From positions 16,090,001 to 16,154,000 of the forward strand of contig NC_133401.1 of NCBI RefSeq assembly GCF_047511655.1: a DNA stretch of 64,000 bases, in the 5' to 3' direction. Positions within the stretch are counted from its first letter, which is position 1; every line of letters begins with the position of its first letter. The position numbers and the translations under genes are program-made. This document shows positions 1 through 8,558 of the stretch, piece after piece. The stretch comes from Castor canadensis. Its lineage: Eukaryota > Chordata > Mammalia > Rodentia > Castoridae. The notes below the pieces were generated by a model. The model saw only the letters and a program-made list of their open reading frames with translations. It had not been told where the DNA came from and made no database searches.

Positions 1-300
1 CCTGGAACCGAGGGGACTTCGGGATTCCGAGCACCAGGGAGGGGATTCTGGAAGGTTCCAAGCGCCAGGGCAGAGGCGGCCGGACAACCTCAGGGAGGAG
101 TGTCATGGCTTGCCCAGCCTCCACAAAGGGCCCCGCGGAGCCGGCCCAGGGCAGCGAGAGGAGCTCCCGTCCCGCCAGCCCGCCCCGTCCACCTTCCCTG
201 CTTCCCCTCGGTATGAATCATGTTTATAAGTTATGAAAGAACCGGGACATTTTACAGAAAAAAGAGAAAAAGCAAAAAATATATATGGAAAAAAAAAAAC
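1..300 (+). other. TOMM40: TOMM40 3' UTR (tail of upstream gene)
   Basis: No coding frame is convincing here. The stretch around 210-260, with a TATGAATCATGTTTATAAG motif followed by an A-rich tail, resembles the end of the mammalian TOMM40 3' UTR as I remember it, and TOMM40 lies about 2 kb upstream of APOE on the same strand in human and mouse. The distance to the APOE promoter here (about 1.9 kb) fits. No canonical AATAAA is visible, so the exact cleavage point is uncertain. The call is from position and remembered sequence only. Confidence 0.55.
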
Positions 301-378
301 CCGGATGGAGGCCTTCGTTTTCTCCAGTGTCCCGAGAGCATTTCAGCCCCTGCCTGTCTGCCTGGTTTCCCCGCCGCC

Positions 379-395
379 GCCGGCAGGGGGCGCCG
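379..395 (+). promoter_or_regulatory. CTCF-type binding motif, forward orientation
   Basis: CCGGCAGGGGGCGCC at 380-394 fits the CTCF core (CC-N-S-Y-AG-G/R-GGGCGC) with the G-rich strand on +. It sits between the TOMM40 tail and the APOE promoter. Its orientation is opposite to the second motif at 21713. Binding itself is inferred. Confidence 0.6.
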
Positions 396-799
396 AGGGC
401 CGCAGGACCAGGACTTAGGGTTAGCGCCTGGCCCAGGATCCCAGCGTCCCCTGACTTCTGCCCTGCGGGGACATCACAAGCTTTCCTTGCTGGGAAGCAG
501 CTATTTGAGGTCACTGGCCCCATCTGGCCTGGCTGAAGTGACTGCAGAGGACTTTACTCCTGCAAATAAGCAGCAGGAGTGGGGAAAAGGCACTGGGGCT
601 CCAGGGTCTTTACCGATTCCAGAGGATAAGGGGTGTTGGGGGGGTTTGCTGGTGGGAAGGTCAGTTTTCTGAAGCTTCAGAAGACTTGCTGCTCCTGGAG
701 CAATTCAGGAACCCATAGCCATCTACAGGGAAGGAAAGAGGGGCTGGGGCCCACGCAGGCTGTGATAGGGCTGACTCGCCCATATCAATGGTGATTTCG
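396..799. other. Unique intergenic sequence
   Basis: GC-moderate non-repetitive DNA downstream of the CTCF motif. Open frames here are short and lack conserved features. Nothing further is recognised. Confidence 0.5.
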
Positions 800-1036
800 T
801 CTTCTGTGGTGCTGGGGATGAACCAGAGCCTCTCGTGGTAGGCCAGCGCCCTATGCTGAGATACATCTGGGCCCCCTTTTGTTTGGAGGGTGAAATGGAG
901 GCTCCTCCCTATGTAGCCCAGGTTTGAGATCCTGCTTCAGCCTCTGACAGGTGTGGGTGACCAGGCCTGCTGCGCCTCAAACTTGACCCACCTCAGCCTC
1001 CCAAGTAGCTGGGACCACAGCCGCTGCACCAGGCAG
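800..1036 (-). repeat. Dimeric SINE (ID-like + B1-like), antisense, diverged
   Basis: Reading + gives a tRNA-derived box (GGTGCTGGGGATGAACC) first and then degraded B1-type text (TATGTAGCCCAGG; CCTCAGCCTCCCAAGTAGCTGGG), so the element lies on the minus strand. The second B1 stretch may be a separate insertion. Confidence 0.7.
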
Positions 1037-1456
1037 GAATTTGCCAACCTAAAGCTCTGAAAAGCTTATCCCCTCCCCCCACCAAGATGGAACTGAAACT
1101 GGTCTGCCCTCCCTGCCTTCCTGCCCAGGGAGAGGCACTCTGGGTAGAAATGACCCCTAGTTAACTTGGAGAAGCCACCTCACCCTTACCAGCATGCTGT
1201 GAAGCCAGCGTGAACAAGCCTGGGCCTGGCTTGGCACTGGGGCTCCCTCTTACCACCCCCGGAGCCAGCTGTGATCCCAGCTCACCTCCACCCCATCCCC
1301 CGTCCTGCTGTGCCTTGTTCCTTGGCCTCCACCCTGACAGCGGGGCTGCTCAGTTGGGAGTCTGACCTATGGATTCTTGTGACCGGGCTGTTAGAGGCTT
1401 TGAGCACTCATTGTGGTCACCACAGCACTTGGCCCTAATCAAGCCCCACATACATA

Positions 1457-1572
1457 TTTTTTTTAAAGGCAGCTTTGCTGTGTAATTCAGGCTAACGTCC
1501 ATCCTCAAGTGATTCTCCTGTCCCAGTCTTCCGAGTTACTGGGACATAGGCAGTGCCACCTCACCTGGCTGC
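1457..1572 (-). repeat. B1-like SINE, antisense
   Basis: Poly-T start followed by degraded B1 text ending in CACCTGGC. Old copy by its divergence. Confidence 0.6.
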
Positions 1573-1576
1573 TTTC

Positions 1577-1690
1577 CTGAGTTTGTGGGTAAAAGAACTG
1601 GCTGCCCAGAGAGGTTAGATCCTTTGCCCGAGGTCACACAGTTGGAAGAGCTAGGATTCAAGCCCCGGCAGTCAGGTTTCAGATTCCTTG
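1577..1690. repeat. MIR fragment
   Basis: Core words CCCAGAGAGGTTAGAT and GAGGTCACACAG are typical of the mammalian-wide MIR core. 1691-2090 beyond it is unique upstream sequence of APOE. Confidence 0.65.
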
Positions 1691-2089
1691 CCCCGGCCGC
1701 TTGCTGCTTCAAGGCCCGTGGGACGCACCATGCAAATGGTGCCTTTGCCAGCCAGGGAGTGCCAAGGTCCCACTTCTCAGGTGGGGAAAGAACCCAAGAG
1801 GCCTTTTAACCCTACGATTGAAAGCCTGGATTCAAGTGAGAAACCTAGGTTTTTAGCAGATGCTGTGCACGGTCCCAGCTCCTCTGTCCAGGCCCCCAGC
1901 CCCCTCCACAAAGTGTATTCATCCTCTGCAGGAAGGGAGGCGCCAGCCTGCTAAGTCCCCTAAGTCCCCCGCACTCCAGAATGCAGAAGGAAGCCTGGAT
2001 TATTAGGTGAGGGGTCACCTCCCTTCCTGGGAGATGGAGGGGGGCATCACAAGGCCCCCAAGCCCCACCTCCTCCCTCTGCCCCGCTGT

Positions 2090-2207
2090 GTGATGGGCAG
2101 AGAGCAGCCCGCCTCGTGACAGGGGGCTGGTCCGGCCCGCCCCGGGCCTGGGGGAGGGGGCGGGGCAGGGGGAGCCCTATAACTGCACGAGGCTGGGATT
2201 CCGCGCC
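2090..2207 (+). promoter_or_regulatory. APOE: APOE proximal promoter (GC boxes and TATA)
   Basis: A GC box (GGGGGCGGGG, about 2157-2166) is followed by GGAGCCCTATAACTG; the TATA-like box is TATAAC at 2178-2183. This arrangement and wording closely match the human APOE promoter (GGGGCGGGG...AGCCCTATAATTGG). Transcription should start about 2205-2210. In human this promoter is weak alone and needs the distal ME and HCR enhancers, whose counterparts I place at about 7.4 kb and 13.7 kb. Confidence 0.85.
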
Positions 2208-2246
2208 GCTCAGCCCAGACACGAAGCACGCGGGTCTCGGGAGCCG
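2208..2246 (+). other. APOE: APOE non-coding exon 1
   Basis: Sequence from CTCAGCCCAGAC to GGGAGCCG, followed by a GTGAGA donor at 2247. It matches the untranslated first exon of human APOE in ending and position. The 5' boundary is approximate. Confidence 0.75.
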
Positions 2247-2589
2247 GTGAGAATTGCAGTGGGGATGCAGTAGGTGTGGGGGCTCGGGGGCCTGGCAGAG
2301 ATGTGGCAGGGGACCGAGGGAGAAAACAGCTCAGGAGAGCCACTTGGGGACGGGTTAGGGCGAGAGGAGGTGACTGGGGACAGGAGCTGGGGCTGAGGCC
2401 AGGGGACCCTGGGTCTAGGGAAAGGCCGGAGCCAGGTAGAAGCCAGGGTGGGGAGCTGTTGGACCTGTCCGGAAAAAAAAAAAAAAAAGGAGCTAAGCCA
2501 TAAGCCAGATCCTGAAAATTGTCGCTGTCATTTATTGAGAACTTACTGAATGTCCCAACGGTCCTCAAGTCTCCATAATTGGGGGCGCA

Positions 2590-2703
2590 GGGGTAACCCA
2601 GATTGGCCTGGAACTCTATGTGGCCCAGGCTAGCCTCGAACCCGCTGTCCTCCTGCCTCAACCTCCCGAGCACCGGGACTACAGGCACACGCCACGATGC
2701 GGG
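2590..2703 (-). repeat. B1-like SINE in APOE intron 1, antisense
   Basis: TGGCCCAGGCTAGCCTCGAA through ACAGGCACACGCCAC. The rest of intron 1 (2247-3072) is unique and aligns by eye with human APOE intron 1, including the stretch around TTGTCGCTGTCATTTATTGA, itself an old L2/MIR-like word. Confidence 0.7.
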
Positions 2704-3095
2704 ACGAGGAGTTTTAAATGAGGGTTAAGTTAGCACAGGCATGGAAAGCAGCACTTGGACGTGAAGTGCAGTTGCGAATGCGAAGGCAGAACGAGGCACG
2801 GCACGTTGGACCTCAGAAAGCCCGGCTGGGACTCGCGACTGGGGGCGGGGGTGGAGTGGAATTTGAACCCTTTGTGAGGAAGGTAGAATTTTGGCAGAGG
2901 AACCGACCCGGGGATGGAGAGGTAGGCGAGGGCCAAGGGAGTCAAACAGACCTGGGGGGCGGGAGAGAGCAGCTTGGTAGATGCTTGTGATTGGATTAGG
3001 CAGATGTGGGGCGGGGCCCAGGGCGGGAGGGGTCCTCACTTGGCTGTTTATTGACAGTTTCTTTCCCCCCAGACTGAGCAGTCGCAGGTAGGAAG

Positions 3096-4958
3096 ATGAA
3101 TGCTCTGTGGACTGTGCTGGTGGTCACGTTGCTGGCAGGTATGTGGCGAGGACTTGCTCTGGTGTCCTGCTTCTCCCCTCCCCTTCTCACTTTTACCCCT
3201 GGTACCATTCAAGCCCTGGAACCCTTCCCGCTTGAGAAGGATGGAGACCCAGGTCTGAGGCTTCTTGGACATTCCCTGACTCTGAGCAGCTGTTTTAACT
3301 CTCGGAGCCTCAATTTTCCCCATCCATAAAATGGGAGTTGTACCAATTTCCTAATGTTTTGTTGTCAGCTAGGTAGTGAGTACCTTCTGAGTCCCTGCAT
3401 GGGACTAACAGAAACTATAAATGCTTGTCAAGTGATTAAACAGATTCTACTCGCTCCATGCCCACTGGGGCTTAAAAGACCTCAACGAGCATTTATGGAG
3501 CGCCTGCTGTGTAGGGGTTCTGTGTGCCTGCACCGGGACCCTCACCCAGCTGTAAACTTGCTGCACACAGGATGCCAGGCCGACGTGGAGCCGCAGCTGG
3601 AGCCCGAGGTGCAGGAGCAGGCCGGGTGGCAGACTGGGCAGGCCTGGGAGCTGGCGCTGGGTCGCTTGTGGGATTACCTGCTCTGGGTGCAGACACTGTC
3701 TGACCAGGTGCAAGAGGAACTGCTGAGTTCCCAGATCTCCCAGGAGCTAACGTGAGTGCCCCAGCTGGCCTTTGACCCTCCTGGTGGGCAACTGCCTTTG
3801 GGTCCAGGGTTTCTTTCTTTCCCTGTCACCTGTCATCGGGGCCTGAGTCTCTGCCCTTTTCTTGCCTCCTTTCCATTACTAACTCCTGCTTTTACCTCCA
3901 GGGCCTGGGCCATCGTTTTGTCGCTGTCCTTCCCTGGCTTTGGCTCCTATTGGGGTTTGAACTCACGGCCTCCAAGTGCTCTGCCACTTGAGCCACACCC
4001 CAGCCTTTTTGCTTTCGTGTTTTTCTGGTAGAGTCTTGCACTCTTTGAGGCCTTGGACTGCGACCTTTCTCCCTCCACCTCCTGAGAAGCGGGGATTTGT
4101 GCACCACACCGGACCTCTGACTCCTTCTTAACCTGTCTGTTGCTCTTTGTCTCTGCATCTGTCCGTCTGTCTCCATCTCTGGATCTCTCCCCTTCCCGCT
4201 CTTCCGGGCCCCTCTGTCTCAGTGTCCCCCTTGCCCTGTCCACCCCCCGCCACCCCCCCAGGAACCTGATGGACGAGACCATGAAGGAGGTGAAGGCCTA
4301 CAAGTCAGAGCTGGAGGCGCAGCTCAGCCCGATGGCGGAGGAGACGCAGGCCCGGCTGCACAAGGAGCTGCAGGCGGCGCAGGCGCGGCTCGGGGCGGAC
4401 ATGGAGGACGTGCGCAGCCGCCTGGCGCAGTACCGCGGCGAGGTGCAGGCCATGCTGGGCCACAGCACTGAGGAGCTGCGCGCGCGCCTGGCCTCGCACC
4501 TGCGCAAGCTGCGCAAGCGGCTGCTGCGCGACGCCGAGGACCTGCAGAAGCGCCTGGCCGTGTACCAGGCCGGGGCCCGCGAGGGCGCCGAGCGCGGCGT
4601 GAGCGCCATCCGCGAGCGCCTGGGGCCGCTGCTGGAGCAGGGTCGCCTGCGGGCCGCCACCGTGGGCAGCCTGGCCGGCCAGCCGCTGCGGGAGCGCGCC
4701 CAGTCCCTGGGCACGCGGCTGCGCGGGCGGCTGGAGGAGGTGGGCATGCAGGCCCGTGATCGCCTGGACGAGGTGCGGGAGCAGATGGAGGAGGTGCGCG
4801 CCAAGGTGGAGCAGCAGGCCGAGGTCTTCCAGGCCCGCCTCAAGAGCTGGTTCGAGCCCCTGGTGGAAGACATGCAGCGCCAGTGGGCGGGGCTCGTGGA
4901 GAAAGTGCAGGCCACCATGGGTGTCAGCGCCACCCCCGTGCCCAGTGACAATCACTGA
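3096..4958 (+). CDS. APOE: Apolipoprotein E
   Basis: Secreted lipid-transport protein and ligand of LDLR-family receptors. The CDS joins 3096-3138, 3571-3751 and 4262-4958 (exon 2 begins at 3073), giving 306 aa; splice phases agree and all introns are GT-AG. Residues 1-18 ([18 protein letters not shown]) are the signal peptide. The LDLR/heparin-binding helix, [20 protein letters not shown] at about 154-173, is intact. The C-terminal lipid-binding part keeps [20 protein letters not shown] and ends in VPSDNH. Human APOE is 317 aa; the 11 missing residues are 4 near the mature N-terminus and 7 in the C-terminal domain. At human positions 61, 112 and 158 it carries Thr, Arg, Arg. The mature chain has no cysteine. 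Exon 4 is very CpG-rich. It is the first of four collinear apolipoprotein genes. Confidence 0.98.
3936..4112 (-). repeat. Dimeric SINE in APOE intron 3, antisense
   Basis: GGGGTTTGAACTCACGGCC and CACTTGAGCCACACC (tRNA part) are followed by a degraded B1 part ending in GTGCACCACACCGG. It ends about 150 bp before the exon 4 acceptor. Confidence 0.8.
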
Positions 4959-5089
4959 TCGGCCCTCCACTCGCCGTGCAGGGTTCCTCCCCCCCCCACA
5001 CACACACACAGCCGGATGCCCTGGCCCCGTGTTCCCCCGCTACCTGGTGGCCTTCCCAACCTGGTGGCTCGCCCAGGCGCCCCTTGCTT

Positions 5090-5095
5090 AATAAA
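5090..5095 (+). terminator. APOE: APOE polyadenylation signal
   Basis: AATAAA in TTGCTTAATAAAGAATTTAC, 132 bases after the stop codon. The human gene has nearly the same text. Cleavage is expected near 5108-5115. Confidence 0.92.
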
Positions 5096-5284
5096 GAATT
5101 TACAAGTTTCACCAGCACCCCCCCAGGCCTCTGTGTGTGATTCCTCTGCACGAGCCGCAGTTTCTCCTTTCTTCTCCACACTGGCCAGACAGCTCTGGGC
5201 ACTGTCACCTCTGCCTGCCTTTCTGCTGCTGTTTAACTCTGTTTTGCTTCCCTCTGTCCTTTTTTCTTTACCACTTCCATCTCT

Positions 5285-5838
5285 TTGCTTTTTTTTTTTT
5301 TTTTTGTGGAGGGGGTACTAGGATTTGAACTCAGGGCTTCACACTTGCTAGTCAGGCATTCTATCACTTGAGCCACTCCACCATTCCTCTCTTCAATATT
5401 TTCATCTCATAACCGACACAACTGATCTACCGCTGACCTAAAGCCTCCCTAGCCTCTGACTACCTGAAGGCAAAAACCTCCCCGAGCCTCAGTTTCCCTC
5501 TTGCAGCACTGGGCTTTGAACTCAGGGCCTGCCACTTGCTAGGCAGACAGTCTACAACTTGAGCCACACCCCAGTCCTTTTTTACATTGGGTATTTTTGA
5601 AATAGGGTCTTGCTTTTGTTGCTTGGGCTGGCCTCAAACCTAGATCCTCCTGATCTCTGCTTCTCAAGTAGCCAGGATTACAGATGTGAGTCACAGGTGT
5701 CCAGACAATCTCTTTTTTTTTTTTTTTTTCCGAGACAGGGACTCCCTTTGTAGCCCAGGCTAGCTTTGAACTCACAGTCCTGCCTCTGCCTCCTGTGTGC
5801 TGGGATGACAGGCACGTGCCACCTTGCCCAGCTAGTTT
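5285..5838 (-). repeat. SINE cluster downstream of APOE
   Basis: Three antisense units. 5285-5390 is a lone ID-like monomer behind a poly-T run. 5503-5705 is a dimer running from CTTTGAACTCAGGGCC to ATTACAGATGTGAGTCAC. 5708-5838 is a B1 monomer. Spacers between them are unique. Confidence 0.85.
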
Positions 5839-6671
5839 TCGTTTTAGTAACACCTGCTCCACTGAGTTACTGTGACCCTAAATGCCCAGATCAGAACCGA
5901 GATTATTCAGCCATGTTTGTTTCTGCTTGTTTTAGCTGATTGAGCCTCCTTCCCTCTCTTGGCTTTGCTTCTGCCCGGCGGCTCTCCCTCTCCCTCCAAC
6001 TTCACTCTCTGGCTTCCTGTTTTCCTGCACCTCTATCTGTTATCTCTCCCTCCTACGGTGCCCTGGGCCTTGGTCTTTCTTCTGTAATCTCTCCTGTCCC
6101 CTCCACCATGGCCACGCTGCTTGAGCCTTTCTCCCTCTCTGGACTGGGCTTCCCTGCCTCACCCTGGTTCCCCATCTTCCTTTCCAGCTGCACTGTGCAC
6201 TGTTTGTCATTCCCACCAGCCTACAGGGCTAAGCCCAAGACAAGGAAGAGGTGCCACCATGTCCCCTGAGAATCCTCACCTGACCCTGTGCTGAGTTGGG
6301 AGCTGGCAGTCAAAGAGGAGAGGGCAGAGAGCTGGCTGGCTTCGCCTCCCACCCCCTCAGTTCTCAAGGCCTGGAGCAGTGTTCCCACCAGCAGAGGCAG
6401 GCCAGGGCTTGAGCTGTGCCTCCCCAGTCCCCCGGCTGGCTTGGCACACCCTGAACACAGAACTTTCCCTGGCACTGCTCTGGAGGTGGGCTCCTCTGCC
6501 GGAGATGACTCTTGCAACCCAGTGAGAAGGGGAAGGGTCGGGGTTTAAGAGGCAGGGGTGTAGTCAGCTGACACACCATATGCCTAGGGGCTTCCCCTTT
6601 GTAGAGCCTCGATTTCCCCAGATGCCGATAAGGGAGGCATCAGCTGTCTCTCCCACTGAAGAGCTGAATCA
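5839..6671. other. Unique intergenic sequence downstream of APOE
   Basis: Pyrimidine-rich from 5935 to 6200, then GC-moderate unique DNA. No exon-like frame with splice sites and no repeat that I recognise. Confidence 0.5.
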
Positions 6672-6797
6672 TCTTTGTTTTTTATTTTTCACAGAGGGCC
6701 TCACTATGTAGCCCAGGCTGGCTGCCAACTCTTGAACCTCCTGCCTCAGCCTCTGGAGTGCTGGGATTACAGATGGCGCCACCATGTCCCACCAGAG
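6672..6797 (-). repeat. B1-like SINE, antisense
   Basis: GGGCCTCACTATGTAGCCC through GATTACAGATGGCGCCACC. It lies just upstream of the enhancer-like unique block. Confidence 0.85.
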
Positions 6798-6799
6798 CT

Positions 6800-7700
6800 C
6801 AATCTTGAATTCTCAGGGGGGGAGGACTTCTAAGCAGAGGGTCAGTGTCCCACCCTCCGCTTCCAAGCCCCCAGACCCAGAGGTGGCTCAGAGGCCAGGG
6901 AAGGAGATTAAGGAAGGTCTTGGCAGGGGTGTTGTGGAGCTCTGGCAGGCATCTTGAGAGCATGGGGCGCCTGAGAAGGGGAGGGATAAAGAACCCTCTC
7001 GTTCCTCTCACTACGTCGTTGCATGTGCTTGACTGGGCCTCAGTTTCCCCATCTGGAAAGCAGAAATCCCTGTAGCTGAGGAGTGCATGAGTTTGGAAGA
7101 GCCCGAGGCCATTCCTCCATTCAGATAGAGGTACAGACAGACAGACAGACATCTGGGTGGAAGTCTGGGGAGTGTGCTGGAAGTCGCAGAAGTAGGGGGC
7201 CAGTCCCTGGGTCCTGCAGGGACTGGAAGTTGTGACTTGGCAGGGACGTTGCAATCCTGCCAGGGTCTCTTCTGTGCCTCCCCTTTCACAACCATCCCCT
7301 CCTGCCCCCCTCACCCCAGAGCTGACACGTGGTTGCAGAGGCACAAGACAGCCAACCTAGTCTGTTGCCCAGCCACCCTCCCCACCAGCTGCCAGGGATC
7401 ACTGGCGGTCAAAGGCAGCCCATGGGTATAGGGGGAGGCCTTGGACTCCAGCCTGGGGGAAGGATGTGGTGATGGGAGGGAGCCAAGGGGGGGCAGGCTC
7501 AGAGCCAAGGGGGAGCCTGACAGGGTGAACAAAAACAAATGGCGGCGTTCAGAGGTGGGGGAAAGAAAGGGGGTGGAAGGGTTAGGGGCACCCAGTGACA
7601 GCTTTGCAACTGCCGCTGAAGAGAGCTCCCCCCTAAAAATAAGGGAGACCGGAGTGTAAAGTTAAGGCCCCCAGAGCACCAATGGAAGTCTGGGATGCCC
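6800..7700 (+). promoter_or_regulatory. Multienhancer (ME)-like block between APOE and APOC1
   Basis: About 900 bp of repeat-poor DNA starting 1.7 kb downstream of APOE. In human the first multienhancer (ME.1), which drives macrophage and adipose expression of APOE, lies a few kb downstream of APOE. A DR4 nuclear-receptor element at 7396-7411 is the main anchor for this call. A short CAGA microsatellite sits at 7131-7150. Block limits are approximate and no function was tested. Confidence 0.55.
7396..7411 (+). promoter_or_regulatory. LXR/RXR-type DR4 element
   Basis: GGATCA-CTGG-CGGTCA: two hexamers separated by 4 bases. The second half and spacer agree with the LXR element reported in the human APOE multienhancers as I recall it (GGTTACTGGCGGTCA). 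Human position relative to APOE also agrees. Confidence 0.6.
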
Positions 7701-7835
7701 ACAATCAAAGGATGGTGAGCTGGCAGATCTGGTCTAGAAGACCATTAGAGGCAGCAGGGCATGGAATCCAGAACCCAGAGCGCGCAGGAAGAGTTCTCAG
7801 TCCAGGCGGCACGGAGAAGGGGAGGCCCAGTGGAA

Positions 7836-8048
7836 GAGGTGGCTCATATCTGTAATCCTAGCTGCTTTGGAGGCTGAGATCAGGAGGATTTCAGTTGGAG
7901 GCCAGCCTGGCCAAATAGTTCAAGAGCCTCCCATCTCCAAAATAACCACAGCAGAATGGCCTGGAGGTGTGGCTCAAGTGGTAGAGAGTCTGCTGTGCAA
8001 GTGCAAAGCCCTGAGTTCAAATCCCAATCCCACAAAACGAAAAAAAGA
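7836..8048 (+). repeat. Dimeric SINE, sense
   Basis: B1 part from GTGGCTCATATCTGTAATCC, then the ID-like part GTGGCTCAAGTGGTAGAGAG...GAGTTCAAATCCC and an A-rich tail. This order shows the family structure clearly (7SL-like left, tRNA-like right). Confidence 0.92.
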
Positions 8049-8339
8049 GGTGGGCTGGGACACAGTGAGCTGGGGATGAGACCCACAGGGTTGATCCTGA
8101 GAGACCCCTGGGGGAGAGGGCCTTAGGGAGAAGGTGAAGGTTGTCCCCTCAGTAAGGAGAAGAACCAAGGCAGGCTGAGGAGATTTGAAGGTGAGGGTGC
8201 TAGATGACCATAGGTCTTGGGGCTAAGGGAGGGGCCTGAGCCCCACCCCCAGCCTCCACGGGCAAAGGGCAGAAGAGAAAAAGGTGTGTGATCTCAGCGA
8301 CCAGGGCCAGGGGGAGGCTCAGGAGGAGGGAGAGCACCG

Positions 8340-8412
8340 TGCCCCGCCCCCTCCCCAGCCAGATAAAGGCCTGCCACCTGAGCTGTCCTACCCAAAGGAC
8401 CTGTAGATCCAG
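8340..8412 (+). promoter_or_regulatory. APOC1: APOC1 core promoter and non-coding exon 1
   Basis: A GC box (CCCCGCCCCC, 8342-8351) precedes a TATA-like AGATAAAGG at 8361-8369. Start is expected near 8390, and AGATCCAG ending at 8412 is followed by a GT donor. Exon 1 limits are inferred from spacing; APOC1 has an untranslated first exon in human. Confidence 0.6.
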
Positions 8413-8558
8413 GTTGGTGCTGGGGAGAGCCACCACCCCACCCCCACCCCACCCCCGCCCAGAACTAAAGAGCCCGGTGAGGGACCGTGGTGGGGAGGGA
8501 AGTTGGTGCCAGTGACCTCCTCCACCCACCTTGCCTCCAGGGTACCCCTCCAGCCGCC

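Noticed and set aside
4298-5009. Two long open frames (217 and 234 codons) on the minus strand across APOE exon 4
   Set aside because: They are by-products of very GC-rich codons in the true exon. No start context, homology or independent signal.
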